From: Corynebacterium uterequi
GTDB taxonomy: Bacteria > Actinomycetota > Actinomycetes > Mycobacteriales > Mycobacteriaceae
Assembly (NCBI RefSeq): GCF_001021065.1
Contig: NZ_CP011546.1
Span: 2,232,001 to 2,296,000, forward strand
Length of the DNA stretch: 64,000 nt
Reading direction: 5' to 3'
Positions 31,464 through 39,200 of this stretch are shown here, piece by piece. Both the position numbers and the translations under genes were made by a program. The notes under the pieces are model-generated. The model was not told the DNA's origin and made no database searches. It was given only the letters and a program-made list of their open reading frames with translations. Each line of letters opens with the position of its first letter. Within the stretch, counting starts at the first letter, position 1.

Positions 31464-31785
31464 CTGTTTCGACCCTAACATTCATTGATCGCCATCTACC
31501 CTTCCCCTTCGCCACCTGAGAAACTTCTCCCCTTTTCATATCGAAACCTGGGAAAATGTTCACCAGGAACTGCATTTACCTCCGAACACAAGGCCCTGAC
31601 CAGCGCTTATGCGTGGGCTCCGGCTCGGCAGATCAATCCAACCGGACCTGCCATAACCATAGAGGTCCGATGTTCCAACAATTCCATTACCCCTAAATTA
31701 TCCCCATTTTGCTTAAATGAAGAAATTACCCTGTAGTCGAGTCCGGGGTCCGTGACACCCCGCGCCGCCGGTTTTTTAGCTGCAT

Positions 31786-31808
31786 CCGGTGAGCGACTAT
31801 GCCGGGCA
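31786..31808 (-). repeat. Degenerate inverted copy of the 38-bp palindromic repeat
   Basis: Read on the minus strand, GCCCGGCATAGTCGCTCAC matches the core of the three copies at 35652-35952, after which the similarity fades. It marks the other end of the island, in opposite orientation. Confidence 0.6.
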
Positions 31809-32145
31809 GAGTGTCCTTCTGGCGAGGGTAGACGCGGCAGTGGTCAGGGCTGGCGAAGGTTGATCCCCTCCTTGACAAATCTACTGAAGCAGCTCCTCGC
31901 GTTGGTGATACTCGACGGCTCTTATATTGCGAAAGGCAGGACCTGCGCTGTGAGGTCAAGGGCTCTTTCGGTGTGGGGTGTCCGCGGACGGGCTTCAGCC
32001 TCGTAACCGCCTGGGCGACGAGGCCAGGTTCTCGCCCAGGAATCGACCTCAGGACCGCACCAGGTGGAATCCACGCAACCCGCTGCACTCAGCAGCAGGG
32101 TAGAACCTCCCACTGAGGCACGCGAAGCGCTACGCGCTCAGCGGG

Positions 32146-32388
32146 CTACAACGACACCTCGCACACGCCATCCTCGTAGAAGGGCTGGCAGAGGTCCCAA
32201 TCGAGCCTGGAAAGTATACGCGCACTGCCGTCAGTCTTTTCAACGCGAACGGGGCGCGTGCCTTCGATCTCTGAGTCAGGAAGCACCAAAAACGCCTCGT
32301 CGATCTCACGACCCACCTTCGCCCACGGATACGGGCGGTTAAGCTTCTGAGCAATCTCGTACGCCTGAGCAAACGTCTCTACCTTCAC
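32146..32388 (-). CDS. Putative immunity protein, copy 1 of 3
   Basis: An 80-residue acidic cytoplasmic protein starting with GTG (VKVETFAQAYEIAQKLNRP) and ending CEVSL. It is near-identical to the copies at 32733 and 33297 except at KLNRP, TRPVRV and a few others. It has no signal peptide or membrane segment. It lies downstream of, and in the same orientation as, the MuF-toxin gene and is preceded by a decayed toxin 3' end (EGVRS then GTGA overlap). The immunity role is inferred from this layout; I do not recognise the family. Confidence 0.65.
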   Translation of the reverse strand: MKVETFAQAYEIAQKLNRPYPWAKVGREIDEAFLVLPDSEIEGTRPVRVEKTDGSARILSRLDWDLCQPFYEDGVCEVSL

Positions 32389-32459
32389 GACCGGACCCCT
32401 TCCTTGAGTTCTCGGATGCCCTCGCCAGGATCGTACCGCTTCAAGTTCACCCAGCAGGT
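32385..32459 (-). pseudogene. Remnant of a toxin 3' end upstream of immunity copy 1
   Basis: After an in-frame TAG, 23 codons (CWVNLKRYDPGEGIRELK then EGVRS and stop) match the end of the intact toxin (RWVNLKGYTFRNGIEFLI then EGVRS). The stop overlaps the immunity GTG exactly as in the intact pair. The rest of this former toxin tip is not readable as one frame. Confidence 0.65.
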
Positions 32460-32732
32460 CTATCCCGTACAGGGATCCGAAAGCGCTATGTTGATGGCCA
32501 ACCCAGGCTGGCGTAGGTGCGAACCCCGTAGTGAGCCCTTCCGACATGCTGTCACCTACGCCGAGCTCGGACCGGAGGCGACGAACGCTCTGTGACCGGA
32601 GCAACAAAGCCAGGTTACCGCCCAGGAATCGAGCACAGGACCGCACAAGGTGGAATCCACGCAACCCGCCGCGCAGTGGCGACGGGTTCGATCCCCGTCA
32701 GAGGTAGCGAGGAGCACTACGCGCTCAGCGGG

Positions 32733-32975
32733 CTACAGCGACACCTCATGCCAGCTTCCGTGGACGAACGGTGCCGATAACTCGCGGTCAAATCTTGAAA
32801 GCAGGAGCGCACTGCCGTCAGTCTTTTCAACGCGGCATGGCTGTACCCCCTCGATCTCTGAGTCAGGAAGCACCAAAAACGCATCGTCGATCTCACGACC
32901 GACCTTCGCCCACGGATACGGGACGTCGAACCCCTGAGCAATCTCGTACGCCTGAGCAAACGTCTCTACCTTCAC
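32733..32975 (-). CDS. Putative immunity protein, copy 2 of 3
   Basis: An 80-residue paralogue beginning with GTG (KVETFAQAYEIAQGFDVPY). Compared with copy 3 it differs mainly in the C-terminal third (LLSRFDRELSAPFVHGSWHEVSL against LLSRLDWDLCQPFYEDGVCEVSL), the sort of change expected if it matched another toxin variant. It is also preceded by a toxin 3' remnant with the same overlap. Confidence 0.65.
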   Translation of the reverse strand: MKVETFAQAYEIAQGFDVPYPWAKVGREIDDAFLVLPDSEIEGVQPCRVEKTDGSALLLSRFDRELSAPFVHGSWHEVSL

Positions 32976-33046
32976 GACCGGACCCCTTCCTTGAGTTCTC
33001 GGATGCCCTCGCCAGGATCGTACCGCCTCAAGTTCACCCAGCAGAT
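32972..33046 (-). pseudogene. Remnant of a toxin 3' end upstream of immunity copy 2
   Basis: Following an in-frame TAG, the 23 codons CWVNLRRYDPGEGIRELK then EGVRS correspond to the toxin C-terminus. They are almost identical to the remnant before copy 1. A further upstream stretch (ELGVGDRTSDGLTAGFA) is shared with the region before copy 1 but absent from the intact toxin, suggesting a different former tip. Confidence 0.65.
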
Positions 33047-33296
33047 CTATCCGTCCCGGGGCGCCGAGAGCGCTGCATTGACGGCTAGCTTGAAGGCGAA
33101 CCCTGCGGTGAGTCCATCCGACGTCCTGTCACCTACGCCGAGCTCGTGCCGAATGCCAAACTCCCTTCGGCGCGACGGCAACGCGGCGTGCGTCCCGCAC
33201 GGGCATTTCGCCCGGCAACGCACCGGGCAGGATTCACGCAACCGGCCACACTCAGCAGCCCCACTGAGGCACGCGAAGCGCTACGCGTGCAGCGGG

Positions 33297-33539
33297 CTAC
33301 AGCGACACCTCGCACACGCCATCCTCGTAGAAGGGCTGGCAGAGGTCCCAATCGAGCCTGGAGAGTAGACGCGCACTGCCGTCAGTCTTTTCAACGCGGC
33401 ATGGCTGTACCCCCTCGATCTCTGAGTCAGGAAGCACCAAAAACGCCTCGTCGATCTCACGACCGACCTTCGCCCACGGATACGGGACGTCGAACCCCTG
33501 AGCAATCTCGTACGCCTGAGCAAACGTCTCTACCTTCAC
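33297..33539 (-). CDS. Putative immunity protein, copy 3, coupled to the intact toxin gene
   Basis: The cognate copy: its GTG start (33537-33539) overlaps the toxin stop codon (GTGA), with GGAG seven bases upstream, so translation is coupled. It has 80 residues, is acidic, and reads KVETFAQAYEIAQGFDVPYP at the start. The core PWAKVGREIDEAFLVLPDSE is shared by all three copies. Tight coupling with a toxin-like gene and tandem paralogues downstream is the usual organisation of polymorphic-toxin immunity loci. Confidence 0.72.
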   Translation of the reverse strand: MKVETFAQAYEIAQGFDVPYPWAKVGREIDEAFLVLPDSEIEGVQPCRVEKTDGSARLLSRLDWDLCQPFYEDGVCEVSL

Positions 33540-34909
33540 GACCGGACTCCCTCGATCAAAAACTCGATTCCGTTACGAAAAGTGTACCCCTTCAAGTTGA
33601 CCCAACGGATCGAACCAGCAACAGCTCGTTCAAGCTCCTTGGCCAGATCTGTTTCTGGCAATTGCGGGTCTACGAGTACTATCTCCGGGCCACGCTTTTC
33701 CCAACCAGTCACATGGGGAAACGCTGTACCTTTATATCGAAGGAAGCCCCACGAGTCTGCCGGCACGCTCGCCATCTGCTCCAACACCTCCTCCCACTTC
33801 AAACCATGATCGCCCGTATCAGAGCGCACCCACACCGGGCGCCGGCGGCCTTTACCACCATGCCAGAACGCCTCCGTGACTTGCTCCGCCGATAGCGGCG
33901 CCACCCCAGGAGCAGCCACCACGTTGTAGCCCTGACGCCGTAGTGCCCACGCATTGACACAGCGAACGCAATTCCGCGTATCCCCTGTGGGGTTCGCCCC
34001 GGTCACCGCGGAGCGTATCGTCGCCTTCGAGTGTTTGCGTTCCAACCCGCCCCGCTTCGGCGGGGCACTACCACGCTCCACACCAATCGCCACCCCCACC
34101 GCGTAGTCGCGGGCGTTAAGCCTGCCGCCCTCAACAAAGGCGCGCCACCGCCGCCACTGATTCGGCGCCGGTTTCCCGCCAACCCAGGTGACGTCACGCC
34201 ACTTCGCCTCCAGCCGCTCATAGGCATCCTGCCCGGCCCAGGGTTGGCCATCAACCACGAGGACAGGCACGCAGTCACACCCGTCGTGATACCGACGCCC
34301 ATCACGACGCTTCACTACCGTGTCGTCCCGGTACACCGGGCCACGAGAGGCCAGCATGGTGCACAACGCACAATTCTCACGCCCTGAGAGCACCCGCGCA
34401 TACCCGACACGTACCGGCTTAGCTGTCTTCGGATGCCGGGCGGAGCCGTTATGTATCGTCGAGGCCACCGCTTGCCTCCCGGCTTGGACTATGTGCCTGG
34501 TCACCCGCCGTGCCAGCTCAGCACCAATACGATCTACTACCGCCTGGTCGTGTTGGTTCGCCTTCGAGATCATCACCGGGGTGGAGACTAGTTTCCCGGT
34601 GTCCCTGTCCAGGACCTGCACGTGCGCGTCGGTGGTACGTGGGGTGAGCCGGCAGACCTGGCAGATAGCGTCATACAGCGCTTTCGCCGGGTACGGCTCC
34701 ATCGGCTCCGGGTCCATCCGGATGCCGGCCTGCTTAACCTGCCGGGCGAGATCAAGCATGAACGCCCGGTACGCCGATGCCCGAGCCGCGTTCACTCTCG
34801 GCATGAGTGCCTCGGTCAGCCGGTATGCCTGGTCAACGGTGATGGGCACACCTCGCTGGGTAAGTTCGGTAAACACCGCGTCGGTGGCGTCACTGGCCAA
34901 TGTGGTCAT
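33536..34909 (-). CDS. MuF-type phage head protein carrying a C-terminal papain-like toxin domain
   Basis: A 457-residue protein. The N-terminal 270 residues resemble phage minor head (MuF-like) proteins of actinophages, with SGRENCALCTMLASRGPVY and YHDGCDCVPV. The C-terminal 150 residues look like a papain-fold polymorphic toxin/deamidase: NCVRCVNAWALRRQGYNVVA (Cys about 314), FPHVTGWEKR (His about 399) and VLVDPQ (Asp about 414) give a Cys-His-Asp set. No other head genes are present. The ATG at 34909 begins the homology but lacks a ribosome site; the frame is open to 35110. Family calls are from motif memory; the target is unknown. It is coupled to a putative immunity gene. Confidence 0.68.
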   Translation of the reverse strand: MTTLASDATDAVFTELTQRGVPITVDQAYRLTEALMPRVNAARASAYRAFMLDLARQVKQAGIRMDPEPMEPYPAKALYDAICQVCRLTPRTTDAHVQVLDRDTGKLVSTPVMISKANQHDQAVVDRIGAELARRVTRHIVQAGRQAVASTIHNGSARHPKTAKPVRVGYARVLSGRENCALCTMLASRGPVYRDDTVVKRRDGRRYHDGCDCVPVLVVDGQPWAGQDAYERLEAKWRDVTWVGGKPAPNQWRRWRAFVEGGRLNARDYAVGVAIGVERGSAPPKRGGLERKHSKATIRSAVTGANPTGDTRNCVRCVNAWALRRQGYNVVAAPGVAPLSAEQVTEAFWHGGKGRRRPVWVRSDTGDHGLKWEEVLEQMASVPADSWGFLRYKGTAFPHVTGWEKRGPEIVLVDPQLPETDLAKELERAVAGSIRWVNLKGYTFRNGIEFLIEGVRS

Positions 34910-35020
34910 GTGGTGGGTGAGGTGTGTGGACAAAAGAACTGTGGTCCTTATCTTAAGCTGGGGTTCCCACTGGTTTTTGACCTTGTGGGTTTGGTTTTGG
35001 GTGTCGCCGATCCGTGTCAA

Positions 35021-35067
35021 GGGGTCACTGAAAGACCCCGGCACCGGGTGAAAGCGGTGCCGGGGTC
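35021..35067. promoter_or_regulatory. Two mutually exclusive hairpins upstream of the toxin gene
   Basis: GACCCC at 35034-35039 can pair with GGGGTC at 35021-35026 (7-base loop), or, within a perfect 12-bp stem (GACCCCGGCACC, 35034-35045), with GGTGCCGGGGTC at 35056-35067 (10-base loop). The pair lies 110-160 bases before the toxin ATG. It could be a terminator or an attenuator-like switch. Confidence 0.45.
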
Positions 35068-35651
35068 GTGTCGTGGGGTTCGTCTCCGCCGGTTCCGCAG
35101 GGCGTCTCAACGGGTCCGGCCACGGTTGCCGTTGTGCGGCGTTACGGGCGTGCAGGGTCTGCGGTCAGGGCGAGAGCACCTTGGGTGTGGGATCGGCGTG
35201 CGCAACCGCGAGTGGTTGCTTAAAGGCCCTTCGGGGAAGAGGGCATAGAAAAAGGCCCCGGGGCGTTCGCTCCTGGGACCTATCTCGTGGCGAAGCCTAG
35301 CATTTTGGGTGTCACATTTGTCAAGTTGGCTGGTAAAGGCCTTGCCCCCGACCCGTGGTGTACAAGCTTCTAACGCCAGCGATGCGGCCATCGCCGCGGC
35401 ACCGCTGCCCAGCTGCAATGACGACCCACTGTTGGTTTCATCGACGACTGTCCTGTCTGCAACTGTGGAAAGTGGCCCAGAGTCGAGCGTTACTGCTCGC
35501 CTGCACTAGTTCGGTCTTGTTATTTCCGGCATAGCCTCGCACGGGGAACACACAGCTGCCTCTGAGTCCATTGGTTCTATCATGAACGTGCCTAGGGCGG
35601 TGGAGTGCTCAGCCGAGGCTGGCCTCAGGGCGAGGTGGAAAACCACGACAG

Positions 35652-35689
35652 ACTATGCACGGCATAGTCGCTCACAGGAATCATTCAGC
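35652..35689 (+). repeat. 38-bp repeat with internal palindrome, copy 1
   Basis: Begins ACTATGCACGGCATAGT (palindromic about the CACGG centre) and ends GAATCATTCAGC. Identical to copy 3 and one base different from copy 2. Confidence 0.9.
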
Positions 35690-35776
35690 CTGGGGTTTGG
35701 TCGCGAGCGATTCTCATTGTCGGACGCTCCAGCCGGCTACACGTGTAGCCGGCTCACTTCCGAACCCGAAGGACGA

Positions 35777-35814
35777 ACTATGCCCGGCATAGTCGCTCAC
35801 AGGAATCATTCAGC
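35777..35814 (+). repeat. 38-bp repeat with internal palindrome, copy 2
   Basis: Same as copy 1 but with C for A in the palindrome centre (ACTATGCCCGGCATAGT). It is separated from copy 1 by 87 unrelated bases. Confidence 0.9.
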
Positions 35815-35914
35815 GACGCATGGCCCACCCCGGAACCGCCTCCGGGGCTCACACTAGGATGGCTCCACGCCAACCAGCCGGGCCGTCGAATCCTCCTCCC
35901 AGCTCGGTAGCCGA

Positions 35915-35952
35915 ACTATGCACGGCATAGTCGCTCACAGGAATCATTCAGC
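35915..35952 (+). repeat. 38-bp repeat with internal palindrome, copy 3
   Basis: Identical to copy 1; separated from copy 2 by 100 unrelated bases. The spacing is too long and irregular for a CRISPR array. Confidence 0.9.
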
Positions 35953-36204
35953 CATCAGTGATGGCAGCAGGACGCAGTATCCCATGCCGTCACAAACCGG
36001 GAGCCTGCCCGCGCCACCAGCCGGGCACCGCCTTGGTGGGCTATTTCTCCACTGTCGCCTGCGACGTCCTCGGGATCGGCCCGCGAGCGAACCTCGGAGC
36101 GCAGCTCATCGTAGAGCACAACGAGGGCCCCGAACTCCCCACCAGATTCGGCTCTCACGCCAGACTGGAAACACCAGAAAACGCAGCTAACCCCGCACAT
36201 AGCG

Positions 36205-36238
36205 GCAGCCCCACCCGGGAAAGCCCAGGCGGGGCTGC
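36205..36238 (-). terminator. Stem-loop downstream of the large surface-protein gene
   Basis: GCAGCCCC and GGGGCTGC, extendable by a few more pairs around one mismatch, 49 bases after the stop of the minus-strand surface-protein gene. It lacks a T run. Confidence 0.5.
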
Positions 36239-36286
36239 TCGTTGGCTGCTGACCTCCAGGCCCGTCACCGGGCCCGGGTCACGGCA

Positions 36287-39200
36287 TTAGCCGAAGTAAC
36301 GCCAGGCGGCGATGCCACCGAAGCCGGTTCCAATGAGGCTGAAGACCAGGCCGATGATGCGGGCGATGAACTCCCACACGCTCGGGGTGTCTTCCGCCGC
36401 AGACTCGGCAACCGCGCCGTCGGCCGGCTGCGTGCCGGTCGCACCCGTGGCCGGCTTAGCCGGCTTCGTGGAGGCCGCACCCGGCTTCGCGCCGTTGGCA
36501 GGCTTCGCACCCGACGCCGGCTTCGCATTGGCAGCGCCGGTGGCCGGCTTGGTGGCGGCACCGGACTGTCCGCTGGCGGCCGGCTTGCTGCCGCCCTGGG
36601 CCGCAGGCTTGGAAGCAGCAGGCTTCGAGGCGGCCGCGGAGCCGGCCTTGCCCGCAGCGGCGCCAGCCGCCGCACCCGCCGCGGCAGCGCCCGACTTCGC
36701 CGGGGCGGCCGGGCCGGTCGCCTTGGTGGCGTCGTCCTTAACCGTCGAACCGTCGCCCGCCGCACCGACGCGGAAGATCACGGTCTCCCACTCGGTGGCG
36801 TTGGCCGGGTTACCGTGCTCCACGCCGCGCATCTTGATCTTGTACTCGCCGGGCTTGGTGAACACCCAGTTGTTGTGGACGTGCACCTTCTGGGCGCGTT
36901 CAATCTTCGACGGCCCGTCGGAGCTGCCGAACATCTCGCCCACGCCGCCGAACTCACCGGAGGTGAAGGCGAACCACTTGGCGCCCTCGGGGGCGGATTC
37001 CGGCGCGATTTCGATGTCGTAGGCCACGCCGTTGGCGTGCTCGGTGGAGAAGCCCGGCCACAGCATGTTGCCCTTCTGGGTTTGGCCCATGAAGTGAACC
37101 GTGTCGCCTGCGTTGCCGATGAAGGACAGGGAGCCGTCGACGTGCTCCTTCTTCAGCGTCATCTTGAAGTCATCGCTGACGACGAACGCCACGTCATCCG
37201 GGTCGCGGAAGATCTTGCCCTGACCGTGCTGGCCGGACTCGTCACCAACGCGGAAGTTGGTCTTGCCATCTTCGAACACCGGGCCAAGGTCGATGTGGCC
37301 CTGCGAGATGAGCAGGCGCTCATCCTTGTTCTCCGAGGCGGAGTCGTTCGTCGGGGTCTGCTGCTTGGGCTGCTCAACGGGCTGTTCGGTCGCCTGGCCG
37401 CCCTGGTTAGCGCCGGTGTTGGACGCGGCCGGCTTCGCGGTGGCGTCGTTCGACGGCGCCGACGGCTGGGCGGGCTGCGTCGGGTTCAGCGGGGCGACGG
37501 TGCCCGGGGTCGTCGAGTTCGCCGGGGCGGCGGTGCCAGCGTTGGCGCCGGCGTTCGCCAGGACGCTACCCAGCGAGAACGAGCCGGATAGCGACGCCGA
37601 CGAACCCTGGCCGTTGAGCGTCACCTCTGCCTGGCCACTGGCGGGCAGAAGGTTGCTCAGACCCGGGATGAGGCCCACGGCGTTGTAGATCCAGCTCCAC
37701 ACCAGGTCGCTGACCCAGCGGATGAAGCCGAAGACGGAGGTGTCCTGCGGTGCCGGCGTCGCGTTCGGCGCCGGAGCGGGGGCCGGGGCCGGCTTCTCGA
37801 CGGACGGCTTGATCGTCACCGGGGGCTTCGGGGTCACCGGGGAACCGGGACGCTCGGTGGCGGAGGCGTCGGGCTTGACGGCGGCGCCGTCCTCGACGGC
37901 CGGCTTCTCGGCGTCCGTGCCATCCTCAGCGTCGTCCTCGACGGCGGGCTCGTCCGTGGAGTCCTCGTCGACCGGGGCGTCGGCGTCGTCCTCGATGGTG
38001 GCGTCGGGCCGCTCCGGCTTTTCCTCGTTGCTCGGGGTGTTATCGCCAGCCGGGGTATCGGTGTCCACACCCGGCTGCTCCGGGGCCTCGTCGCCGTCGG
38101 TGGCCGGCGGCACCTCGGCACCGGTGTCGCCGACGCGGAAGGTGACGGTGGTCCACTCGGTGGCCTCGTTGAGGTCATCGTTGCGCACGGCGCGCATGCG
38201 GATCTTGTACTCGCCCGGGGCGGTGAAGGCCCAGTTGTTGTGCAGGTGGATCGGCTGGTCGCGGTCCAGGCTGTAAATGTCGTCGGAGGCGGCGATGAGC
38301 TCACCAACCTTGCCGACGGCGTCAGAGGTGTAGGCGTACCACTCGCCGCCCTCCGGGGCGGACACCGGCTCGAACTCGAAGTTGTACGCCGGGCCGCCGG
38401 CGTGCTCAGAGGAGAAGCCCGGCCACAGGGCGTTGCCGTTCTGGGTCTGGCTGAGCAGGTAGATGCGGTCGCCTTCGGCGCCGAAGTAGTCGCCGACCTT
38501 GGCGGCCATGGCCTTGTTCAGCGTGACGGCGAACTCTTCGCCGGCGACGAGGGTGACGTCCTTCGGGTCGCGGTAGACCTTGGTCTTGGCGTGCTGGCCG
38601 GACTCGTCGCCGAGCATGAAGCGGACGTCGCCGTCGTCGTAGATGACGGGGCCGAGGTCCACGTGGCCGCGGGAGATCTCGATGGTGTCGTTCGGGATGG
38701 CGGACTCGTTGAGGTCCGGTCGCGGCGTCGGGTCGGTCTCGGCCGGGGCGGGGGTGATGACGGTGGGCTCGTCGGTCTCCTCGGCGCCCTCGCCGAGGTC
38801 GTCGGCGCCGTCGGTGTCCTCAGAAGCACCGGGCTCTTCAGAGAGTCCGGACTCTTCGGTGGGATCGACCTCGGACTCGCCGCCCTCCTCGTCGGGCAGC
38901 GGCATGGGCAGCGGGTCGGCGGTGGACTCGCCGAGGGTGACGGTGGTGGTCTCGCCGATCTTGAGGTCGTAGACACCACCGCCGACGTTGGAGTGCGCCG
39001 TCGGGGTCAGGGCGAGGCGGAAGTCCAGCTCCTCGGGGTCGCAGCCGTAAGCGGTGGACATGCGAGTGCGCTGGCCGTCGAAGGACACGAAGTCCACGCC
39101 GCAGCGGGCGACGGCGTCCGTCTGTTCCTTCGGGTAGTAGCCGCCGAGGACCTTGAGCTTCAGGCGCGGGTCGGCGGGTTCGACGGTGACCTCGGTGAAC

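Larger units (their letters stand above)
31420..32145. other. Gene-free border of the accessory island
   Basis: No convincing gene. The first 300 bases are clearly poorer in G+C than the neighbours. From 31786 a degenerate, inverted copy of the 38-bp repeat found at 35652-35952 appears, and from about 32030 the sequence matches the spacer found again at about 32610-32680 within the immunity-gene array. Short reading frames here show no recognisable domain or ribosome site. Confidence 0.6.
35068..36286. other. Non-coding part of the island with palindromic repeats
   Basis: About 1.2 kb without a credible gene on either strand; reading frames are short, lack ribosome sites and show no domains. 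It holds the three 38-bp repeats (35652, 35777, 35915), a GC-rich hairpin-like stretch near 35252-35282 and, at its right edge, the terminator of the large surface-protein gene. It may be the relic of deleted phage or mobile-element genes. Confidence 0.6.

Noticed and set aside
31485..31736. 83-codon plus-strand frame in the low-GC border
   Set aside because: No ribosome site, biased Pro/Ser composition and no recognisable domain.
32682..32698. T-arm-like ACGGG-TTCGATC-CCCGT suggesting a tRNA
   Set aside because: No acceptor, D or anticodon arms can be folded around it, and homologous spacers in the other array units lack it. It looks like chance or a small relic.
35107..35418. 103-codon minus-strand frame upstream of the toxin gene
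   Set aside because: No ribosome site and no homology; it crosses the hairpin-rich non-coding stretch.
35652..35952. CRISPR array from three regularly placed 38-bp repeats
   Set aside because: Spacers are 87 and 100 bases, far longer than CRISPR spacers, only three copies exist, one copy is inverted elsewhere, and no cas genes are present.
33536..36286. An intact prophage
   Set aside because: Apart from one MuF-like gene no integrase, portal, terminase or tail genes are present; it is a relic or a domesticated toxin locus.
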